Both the position numbers and the translations under genes were made by a program. Below the pieces are notes generated by a model. That model did no database searches and was not told the origin of the DNA. It was given only the letters and a program-made list of their open reading frames with translations. A stretch of 5,132 bases of DNA, taken from contig CADBTK010000244.1 in assembly GCA_902797585.1 (NCBI GenBank), forward strand, positions 1-5,132, in the 5' to 3' direction. This document shows positions 1 to 5,132 of this stretch, piece after piece (positions within the stretch are counted from its first letter, which is position 1; each line of letters opens with the position of its first letter). The DNA comes from Erysipelothrix rhusiopathiae. GTDB taxonomy: Bacteria > Bacillota_I > Bacilli_A > Erysipelotrichales > Erysipelotrichaceae.

Positions 1-212
1 ATACTTCGATGCGTGGCTTAAAGCCTATGTATTACAATCTTCCGTTTCCTTTGGCTAAGAATAATGATGAAATGGAGGATAATATTCTTAATTATAATGA
101 AGGAAATCAAGTCGAACGATTTAATGTTTGGATGAAAGATTCTTACGGAAGTGTTGATGACGGACGTGCTTCAGAACGTTTTGTTGAACGATTAAAAGAA
201 ATTGTTGGATGA
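1..212 (+). CDS. C-terminal fragment of a probable polysaccharide biosynthesis transferase (5' end outside window)
   Basis: The reading frame is open from the first base and ends in TGA at 210-212, so this is the tail of a gene that begins upstream. The ATG at 9 is most likely an internal Met, because the frame continues through it to the window edge. About 69 residues are visible. They include a GLKPMYYNLPF stretch and a C-terminal DDGRASERFVERL stretch. A KP-(I/M)-YY strand followed near the C-terminus by DG(K/R)AS(E)R and a closing amphipathic helix recalls CDP-glycerol glycerophosphotransferase-like and other GT-B enzymes, including UDP-GlcNAc 2-epimerase-type folds, but the fragment is too short to choose among them. 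Its stop overlaps the next gene's start (ATGA), which places it in the same operon. That it is a coding 3' end is well supported; the product is a guess. Confidence 0.6.
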   Translation, partial: TSMRGLKPMYYNLPFPLAKNNDEMEDNILNYNEGNQVERFNVWMKDSYGSVDDGRASERFVERLKEIVG

Positions 213-1162
213 ATTACAAGATATCAATAATTATTCCCGTCTATCATGTAGAACCATATATAAGTATGTGTTTACAGTCGGTTGCGAATCAAACAATGAC
301 TGAAGGCATAGAGTGTATAATTGTTGACGATTGTGGAGGTGACAAAAGTATAGATATTGCGAGGAGTTTCATCGAATGTTATAGTGGGAATATTGATTTC
401 AAGATAATTTATCGTGACTATAATGGAGGTCTTTCTGCTGCTCGTAATACAGGTATAAATGCTGCAAATGGTGAGTATCTATATTTTCTTGATAGTGACG
501 ACGAGATTACTCCAGATTGTATGGAGTTAATGTATAGTTATATCGGGAAAAATGGGAAGATTGATTTGGTGCAGGGAAGTTTTTTTGAATCGGATACGGA
601 AAAGATAACAAGAAGCGCATATAATTTCCCAGAATATACCACAGACAGGAAGACTATAAAGAGTTTTTTGTTACGATATGAAGGGGATATTGTTGGTGCC
701 CAGAGTCGTCTTGTCAAAAGAGAGCTTATATTTAAGAATAATTTGTTTTTTAAGGATGGTATTATCCATGAAGATAATTATTGGACTTTCTTTCTTGCAA
801 AATATGTTACTTCTATGTCTTTTTGTTCTATAAGGACATATTTCCATCGCTATAATCCTTGTTCCATTACAGGAAATGTTAATGTTCAAAGAGAAACAGC
901 AGCGTATAAGACGATTATTGGATCTTTGTCTTTAAATGTTGATTCGTTTTTGCCAGGACATCAAAAAGAATTGATACTTAATAATTTGTTGACTGTAATT
1001 AACCGGCATTATTATAAAGATAAAGAAGAATTAAACGATATTATATTGTCTTTTAAAAAGCATAATACTCTATTGGAACAATTTTTTTTATCTTTGTATT
1101 TTGTGACAAAAAATAATGTTATTTTACATTTGTTAATTAGATTATATAAAGTAAATGAATAG
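209..1162 (+). CDS. Family 2 glycosyltransferase (GT-A fold)
   Basis: This 317-residue protein is a typical inverting GT2 enzyme, expected to transfer a sugar from a nucleotide-sugar donor to a lipid-linked oligosaccharide at the cytoplasmic face of the inner membrane. Visible landmarks in order are the opening strand SIIIPVYHVEPYI (6-18), the nucleotide-binding IIVDDCGGD (37-45), NGGLSAARNTGI (72-83), the DXD-type metal site FLDSDD (93-98), and HEDNYW (187-192), whose ED pair sits where the family places its catalytic base. RYNPCSITG (214-222) matches the usual loop after the catalytic core. The tail (about 291-314) is hydrophobic and could hold the protein on the membrane. The ATG is chosen because it forms an ATGA overlap with the preceding stop and gives a normal GT2 N-terminus. 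Donor and acceptor cannot be read from sequence. Confidence 0.95.
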   Translation: MNYKISIIIPVYHVEPYISMCLQSVANQTMTEGIECIIVDDCGGDKSIDIARSFIECYSGNIDFKIIYRDYNGGLSAARNTGINAANGEYLYFLDSDDEITPDCMELMYSYIGKNGKIDLVQGSFFESDTEKITRSAYNFPEYTTDRKTIKSFLLRYEGDIVGAQSRLVKRELIFKNNLFFKDGIIHEDNYWTFFLAKYVTSMSFCSIRTYFHRYNPCSITGNVNVQRETAAYKTIIGSLSLNVDSFLPGHQKELILNNLLTVINRHYYKDKEELNDIILSFKKHNTLLEQFFLSLYFVTKNNVILHLLIRLYKVNE

Positions 1163-2081
1163 TTTTAGAGATATTTTGGTGAGAATGTGTCCAAATTTCA
1201 TTCATAATATTTATGCAGAATGTAAATATTGGATTCGTTTTCACTTCTTTCCCAAAGGTTTGGCGAATGAGTTTCACAAAGGTATTGTAGGCTATGATAT
1301 AGATTGGAAAAATCCTAAGACATTAAATGAGAAAATTAATTGGTTGAAAATTTTTTCTGACACATCAGAGTGGACACGACTTGCTGATAAATATCTTGTT
1401 CGTGATTATGTAAAGGAACGAATAGGGGAAAAGTATCTTGTAAAACTGTATGGTGTTTGGCAAAATGCAGATGATATAGATTTTGATTCACTTCCTAATA
1501 AGTTCGTACTTAAGACAAATCATGGAGCTGGAACTATTTTGATTGTTGATGATAAGTCAAAATTGAATGTTCCTGATGCACGTCGTCAATTAAACCAATG
1601 GTTGAGGGAAAAGTATGGCTATAAAACATTTGAACCTCACTATCTAAAAATAAAGCCTTTGATAATAGCAGAAGAATTATTGGAGAATGATTCAAGTTTT
1701 TCTTCTTCTTTAGTTGATTACAAAGTATATTGCTTTGATGGGAAACCATATTGCATTCTTGTATGTTCTGATAGAACAATAGGTGAACAGGCTCATTTTA
1801 CGTATTATGATCTTAATTGGAATCAGTTGTCAGATGTTCTTATTGATAAATTGAAACCATTCCAAGTTGATGTCCCAATGCCAGATTGTTTATCTTTATT
1901 GCTGGATTATTCTGAAAAACTTGCTCAAGGTTTTCCGCAAGTAAGAGTAGATTTCTATATAGTAAAAAATAAAATATTTTTTGGCGAAATGACTTTTACA
2001 TCTGAAGGTGGATACGATGGTGATGTTACGAAGGAATTTTGTCTTGAAATGGGCTCAAACATTACTCTTCCAACCAAATGA
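1155..2081 (+). CDS. TupA-like ATP-grasp family protein
   Basis: The 308 residues match the TupA-like ATP-grasp family (Pfam ATPgrasp_TupA), named after a Bacillus teichuronopeptide synthesis protein and often annotated simply as glycosyltransferase. ATP-grasp enzymes activate a carboxylate with ATP and join it to an amine or similar nucleophile. Seen here are the family N-terminus with NPKTLNEKINWLK (53-65) and ADKYLVRDYV (77-86), the nucleotide-binding FVLKTNHGAGT (117-127), a hinge-region AEELL (172-176), DYKVYCFDGKP (188-198), and the metal-binding acidic pair in VRVDFY (263-268) and GEMTFTSEGG (277-286). The length is usual for the family and no key motif looks lost. The start overlaps the upstream stop by 8 bases and the stop overlaps the next start (ATGA). 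Inferred role: amide-linked decoration of the polysaccharide, for example an amino acid on a uronic acid. The substrate is unknown. Confidence 0.88.
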   Translation: MNSFRDILVRMCPNFIHNIYAECKYWIRFHFFPKGLANEFHKGIVGYDIDWKNPKTLNEKINWLKIFSDTSEWTRLADKYLVRDYVKERIGEKYLVKLYGVWQNADDIDFDSLPNKFVLKTNHGAGTILIVDDKSKLNVPDARRQLNQWLREKYGYKTFEPHYLKIKPLIIAEELLENDSSFSSSLVDYKVYCFDGKPYCILVCSDRTIGEQAHFTYYDLNWNQLSDVLIDKLKPFQVDVPMPDCLSLLLDYSEKLAQGFPQVRVDFYIVKNKIFFGEMTFTSEGGYDGDVTKEFCLEMGSNITLPTK

Positions 2082-2995
2082 ATTACGCTCCGATTGCATT
2101 ATTTACTTATTCACGAGCAGATCATACTCGAACAGCAATTGAATCTCTTTTGACCAATAACGAGGCAAAGGATTCTGATTTGTTCGTTTTCTCGGATGGT
2201 GCAAAAACGGAATCAAAGAAAGAGGCAGTTGAAGAAAATCGACGATTTATACGTACTATAACAGGTTTTAAGTCAATTACAATAATTGAACGAAAAGAGA
2301 ATTGGGGATTATCCAAGAGTCTTATTTCTGGCATTACAGAAATTGTAAACAAATATGGTAAGGTGATAGTTGTTGAAGACGATTTGGTTGTTTCACCTTA
2401 TTTCCTGAAATATATGAATGAGGCTTTGGAGAAATATAGGGATGATGATCGAGTAGCATCAATAGATGCTTTTCTAAATCCTATAGATTGTGTTGCTCCT
2501 GAAACTTTTTTCCTGCGTTATTTTGCATGTTGGGGATGGGCAACATGGAAGCGTGCATGGGATTTGTTAAATACAGATTCTCGTGATTTGTTAAGGCAAT
2601 TAAGATGGAAAAAGAATGATTTTAATATAGGCGGGACAGGTCCTTTTTATGGTATCCTATATTGCGACAAGGTTGGCTTAAATGACTCTTGGGCTGTCAG
2701 ATTTTATGCATCTTGTTTCTTGAAAGGTAAATTACATCTATTCCCAGGCAGAACAATGGCAATTCAATCGGGAATGGATGGAACAGGTACACATAGTGGA
2801 TTCGATAATGTGTATTCAGGAATGAGTTTAAGTACATCTCCAATAAAAGTTGAAGATATAAATATAGCAGAAAATAAGGAAATGTATGATGTATATTCTT
2901 CTTTTTATGGAAGGGACAGGAAGCGAACAATAAAGACAGTATATGAACAATTTAAGTCATTTGTGAGGCGTTTGCTGGGTGTTGATTATAGATAA
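2078..2995 (+). CDS. GT-A glycosyltransferase of the GNT-I-like / GT2-related group
   Basis: This 305-residue protein resembles bacterial GT-A sugar transferases related to GNT-I (GT13/GT2-like). They are often annotated as glycosyltransferase family 2 or sugar transferase. It opens with PIALFTYSRADHTRTAIESL (5-24), which differs from the IIIPVYN opening of ordinary GT2 enzymes. It then has LFVFSDGAK (35-43), ENWGLSKSL (74-82), the metal site VVEDDLVVSP (98-107) with EDD in place of a DXD, and the aromatic CWGWATWKRAW (151-161) characteristic of the group. SWAVRFYASCF (204-214) probably lies in the acceptor or catalytic region. No signal peptide or transmembrane helix is visible, so it is likely cytoplasmic or peripheral on the membrane. 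The ATG start overlaps the ATP-grasp stop. Sugar specificity is unknown. Confidence 0.85.
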   Translation: MNYAPIALFTYSRADHTRTAIESLLTNNEAKDSDLFVFSDGAKTESKKEAVEENRRFIRTITGFKSITIIERKENWGLSKSLISGITEIVNKYGKVIVVEDDLVVSPYFLKYMNEALEKYRDDDRVASIDAFLNPIDCVAPETFFLRYFACWGWATWKRAWDLLNTDSRDLLRQLRWKKNDFNIGGTGPFYGILYCDKVGLNDSWAVRFYASCFLKGKLHLFPGRTMAIQSGMDGTGTHSGFDNVYSGMSLSTSPIKVEDINIAENKEMYDVYSSFYGRDRKRTIKTVYEQFKSFVRRLLGVDYR

Positions 2996-3009
2996 AAAAG
3001 AAAAAAAAT
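2996..3009 (+). promoter_or_regulatory. A-rich translation initiation leader without Shine-Dalgarno
   Basis: The only intergenic gap of more than one base in the window is 14 bases, of which 12 are A. It directly precedes the ATG at 3010. No GGAGG-like sequence is present. Bacteroidetes commonly start translation from A-rich, unstructured leaders instead of Shine-Dalgarno sites, so this probably acts as the ribosome entry region for the family 4 glycosyltransferase. No promoter is recognisable in it. Confidence 0.5.
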
Positions 3010-4263
3010 ATGCGAGTCCTTTGGTTTACAAATACTGCATGTAAATATCAATCGCCATCTAATAATAATGGTTTTAATGGCGGAGGTTGGATGACTTCAT
3101 TGCAAACATGTGTGGAATCTCAAAGTGATATCTCTCTTGGAATTTGTTTTATGCAGGATGGACAAGCTCGTTATGTGAAGCAGAATGGAGTGGATTATTA
3201 TCCAGTACCATTTCCTTGTAAAACTATAAAGGAAAAATTTAGAGGGTATTTGAGATTTAATGATATTTCTGTAGATAAGTACGTTTGGCAATATTATATA
3301 TATAATTTTAGAAATGTAATAGATGAATTTAAACCGGATATTATACAAATTTTTGGTTCGGAATTGTATATGGGTTTGGCTTCGTTTGCAACAAATGTTC
3401 CTTGTGTTCTACACATTCAGGGTACGTTGAACCCATGTAAAGATGTTTTATTTCCTCCAGGAATGTCTAAAATTGATTTTGTTTTTAAGGATTGGAATCC
3501 TATTCGTGTAATACAACGTTATTATTGGAATTTGTGGTGGGAAAGAAATTGTTATAGAGAAAGGATTATTCTTAAGAATATTAAACATGTTATAGGGCGA
3601 ACAGATTGGGATAAAAGGACTTCATTTGTTTTTAATAATGAACGTGTGTATCATTTTGGAGAAGAAATCATGCGTGAGCCGTTTTATCATCCTTTGAAAA
3701 GAAGCCTTCCGGACAAATTGACAATAAATACAGTTATTTCATATCCATACTATAAAGGATATGATTTAATCTTAAAGACTGCTTATTGTCTTAAGCATTA
3801 TCTTGGTATGGATTTTGAATGGAATGTTTATGGAAATGTTTTACCTGAATATTTCCAAAAGAGTTTACATATATTACCATCTGATGTTAATGTGAAATTG
3901 AGAGGAGTGGCTTCAGCAAGAGATATTGTTTTGGCTCATTCACAGGCAACTGTATATGTTCACTCTTCTTATATTGAGAATAGTTCTAACGCTGTTATTG
4001 AGGCTCAAATGTGTGGGTGTACACCTATTGTGAATTTTGTGGGTGGATTGTCAACAATTGTGCGTGATAAGGATACTGGTTTTTGGGTTCCTGCAAATGA
4101 TCCATACCAGTCTGCTTATTTGATAAAGTATTTATTTGACAATCCGAAATTAAATCTTGAGATTGGAGAAAAAGCGTCTTTAGATGCTCTTGAACGTCAT
4201 AATCCTCAGCAGATAGTATCTGAGTTGTTGCAAACTTATAATGATGTCATAAATGCTAATTGA
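3010..4263 (+). CDS. Family 4 glycosyltransferase (GT-B fold, retaining)
   Basis: This 417-residue protein has two Rossmann-like halves, as expected for a GT-B enzyme. The N-terminal half starts with the strand MRVLWFTN and a glycine-rich loop GFNGGGWMTSL (21-31), followed by PDIIQIFGSE (109-118) and VLHIQGTL (133-140). The start of the C-terminal half is marked by GRTDWDKR (196-203). The donor-binding C-terminal half contains YKGYDLILK (248-256), WNVYG (271-275), VKLRGV (295-300), and the diagnostic EX7E pair E323 and E331 in SYIENSSNAVIEAQMCG (320-336). GGLSTIVRDKDTGFWVP (345-361) is the usual closing segment. All catalytic landmarks are present at normal length. It should transfer a sugar with retention of configuration to the growing repeat unit. 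An aromatic segment around 157-182 may touch the membrane or acceptor. The stop lies inside the next gene. Confidence 0.95.
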   Translation: MRVLWFTNTACKYQSPSNNNGFNGGGWMTSLQTCVESQSDISLGICFMQDGQARYVKQNGVDYYPVPFPCKTIKEKFRGYLRFNDISVDKYVWQYYIYNFRNVIDEFKPDIIQIFGSELYMGLASFATNVPCVLHIQGTLNPCKDVLFPPGMSKIDFVFKDWNPIRVIQRYYWNLWWERNCYRERIILKNIKHVIGRTDWDKRTSFVFNNERVYHFGEEIMREPFYHPLKRSLPDKLTINTVISYPYYKGYDLILKTAYCLKHYLGMDFEWNVYGNVLPEYFQKSLHILPSDVNVKLRGVASARDIVLAHSQATVYVHSSYIENSSNAVIEAQMCGCTPIVNFVGGLSTIVRDKDTGFWVPANDPYQSAYLIKYLFDNPKLNLEIGEKASLDALERHNPQQIVSELLQTYNDVINAN

Positions 4264-4858
4264 TTTTTTTGTTAGGCTTTTTGTTCTGCCGAAGATAATT
4301 AGGATGGCGTTTTTACCAAAATATAATAGACTTTACTTTAAGTCTAAAAAAATTAGTTATGGATATTGTCTAAATGTTTTAGGAAAGGTTTCTGTTGCAG
4401 GGGCAGGAAAAATAAGCATAGGTGATAATTTTTGTATGACCAATGGTGACCATATCAATCCCATTTCTGCTAATCTTCAAGGTTCTTTTTATACAGATTG
4501 TGCAGATGCAGAGATATGTATAGGAGATAATGTTGGCATGAGTAGTACACGAATGTGGATTCATGACAAATTAACTATCGGTAATAATGTCAAGATTGGT
4601 GCTTGTGTTTTGTTGATTGATACAGATACTCATCCGATAGATTACAGGGTAAGACGTACAAGTAATGAAGGAACAATGTCTGCACCGATAGTAATAGAAG
4701 ATGACGTGTGGATTGGTGCTCATTCTATAGTTTTAAAAGGAGTTACAATTGGTGCGAGAAGCATTATTGGTGCAGGAAGTGTTGTAACCAAGGATATCCC
4801 TTCAGATTGTTTAGCCGCAGGAAATCCTTGTAGAGTTATTAGATATTTGAAAGACTAA
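4253..4858 (+). CDS. Left-handed beta-helix O-acetyltransferase (maltose/colanic acid acetyltransferase-like)
   Basis: The 201 residues form a hexapeptide-repeat acyltransferase, expected to move acetyl from acetyl-CoA to a sugar hydroxyl and to work as a trimer. Imperfect repeats appear as ISIGDNF (54-60), ICIGDNVGM (88-96), [11 protein letters not shown] (107-117), then [14 protein letters not shown] (151-164) and [14 protein letters not shown] (165-178). The C-terminal signature [19 protein letters not shown] (179-197) is typical of the MAT/WcaF group. H127 in IDTDTHPID is the likely catalytic histidine. The first ATG overlaps the preceding gene by 11 bases and yields a hydrophobic, basic N-terminal extension. 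An alternative ATG at 4304 (M18) would remove it without touching the repeats, so the start is not certain. It probably O-acetylates the polysaccharide made by the neighbouring enzymes. Confidence 0.92.
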   Translation: MLIDFFVRLFVLPKIIRMAFLPKYNRLYFKSKKISYGYCLNVLGKVSVAGAGKISIGDNFCMTNGDHINPISANLQGSFYTDCADAEICIGDNVGMSSTRMWIHDKLTIGNNVKIGACVLLIDTDTHPIDYRVRRTSNEGTMSAPIVIEDDVWIGAHSIVLKGVTIGARSIIGAGSVVTKDIPSDCLAAGNPCRVIRYLKD

Positions 4859-4859
4859 T

Positions 4860-5132
4860 ATGAAATATCCAATAGGTATCCAAGATTTTGAATGCATATT
4901 AATAGATAAATATGTATATATAGATAAGACAAAGTCTATAAACAATCTTGTGTATTCTGGTAAAATATATTTTTTGAATCGTCCTCGAAGATTTGGAAAG
5001 TCATTACTTGTTCTAAACTGAAGTATTATTTTGAAGGAAGACGTGAATTGTTTTGTTCTTTGGTATTTTTTTGAATTTGAAAGAAATATAGTTTTTTTCT
5101 TTTTTATTATTCAAATTAAGTATTTGTATAAA
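4860..5132 (+). pseudogene. Frameshifted 5' part of an AAA-ATPase-like gene (PD-(D/E)XK-associated family), truncated by window end
   Basis: An ATG one base after the acetyltransferase stop opens 53 codons ending in TGA at 5019-5021. The peptide starts [13 protein letters not shown] and continues YVYIDKT, then [16 protein letters not shown] (37-51). RPRRFGKS (41-48) is the Walker A variant typical of the AAA-ATPase-like family that usually carries a PD-(D/E)XK nuclease-like C-terminus and is abundant in Bacteroidetes. After LLV the expected continuation is in the -1 frame: from 5015 it reads [13 protein letters not shown], so one base appears to be missing between about 5010 and 5014. That frame stops at 5072-5074, just after a run of seven T (5066-5072). 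Removing one T would restore the original frame, which stays open to the end. The last 60 bases are T-rich with no recognisable motif. It is either a decayed gene or one with sequencing indels. Confidence 0.75.

Noticed and set aside
671..889. Antisense open frame inside the GT2 gene
   Set aside because: It has no recognisable motif, lies wholly within a well-supported gene, and its isoleucine- and lysine-rich content is what AT-rich antisense sequence gives by chance.
1534..1779. Antisense open frame inside the ATP-grasp gene
   Set aside because: A shadow of the sense gene with no domain features; the sense strand carries conserved ATP-grasp motifs across this stretch.
2697..2930. Antisense open frame inside the GNT-I-like gene
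   Set aside because: Overlaps the conserved sense gene entirely and has no identifiable motif or start context.
4835..4860. Bacteroides-type promoter (TAnnTTTG) ahead of the AAA-ATPase-like gene
   Set aside because: A near match (GATATTTG) occurs inside the acetyltransferase gene, but it differs from the consensus and there is no matching -33 TTTG at proper spacing.
5007..5021. Programmed -1 ribosomal frameshift in the AAA-ATPase-like gene
   Set aside because: No X XXY YYZ slippery heptamer is in phase here and I see no obvious downstream stem-loop; a base deletion is simpler.
5066..5074. RF2-like +1 frameshift at TTT TGA
   Set aside because: It superficially resembles a shift-prone stop, but it follows an earlier frame break and a T7 run, so homopolymer length error or decay explains it better.
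5082..5112. Rho-independent terminator at the T-rich tract
   Set aside because: There are long T runs but no GC-containing inverted repeat immediately before them.

Overview
The window is AT-rich and gene-dense. All recognisable genes are on the + strand, and there is no gene-free stretch over 300 bases. It looks like the downstream part of a surface-polysaccharide (capsule, exopolysaccharide or O-antigen) biosynthesis operon. The most likely source is a member of the Bacteroidales (Bacteroides, Prevotella or a relative). This assignment is an inference. It rests on AT-rich coding sequence, an A-rich leader in place of a clear Shine-Dalgarno site before the gene at 3010, and a terminal gene of the AAA-ATPase-like family that is abundant in Bacteroidetes.

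Layout, left to right: (1) the C-terminal 69 codons of an unidentified enzyme, possibly a GT-B or CDP-glycerol-phosphotransferase-like protein (to 212); (2) a family 2 glycosyltransferase (209-1162); (3) a TupA-like ATP-grasp protein (1155-2081); (4) a GT-A transferase resembling the GNT-I-like/GT2 group (2078-2995); (5) a family 4 GT-B glycosyltransferase with an intact EX7E motif (3010-4263); (6) a left-handed beta-helix O-acetyltransferase (4253-4858); (7) the 5' part of an AAA-ATPase-like gene (from 4860), broken by a one-base shift near 5012 and running off the window.

Genes 1 to 4 are joined by 4-8 base start/stop overlaps, genes 5 and 6 overlap by 11 bases, and the only real spacer before gene 7 is 14 A-rich bases before gene 5. 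This arrangement suggests one translationally coupled transcript. I infer that the three glycosyltransferases add successive sugars of a lipid-linked repeat unit, that the acetyltransferase decorates it, and that the ATP-grasp protein may attach an amino acid or other carboxylate through an amide bond. No initiating sugar-phosphate transferase, flippase (Wzx), polymerase (Wzy) or nucleotide-sugar enzyme is visible, so the rest of the locus must lie outside, probably upstream.

No clearly new system is present. The points most worth checking are the ATP-grasp gene inside the glycosyltransferase cassette and the disrupted AAA-ATPase gene one base after the operon's last intact gene.
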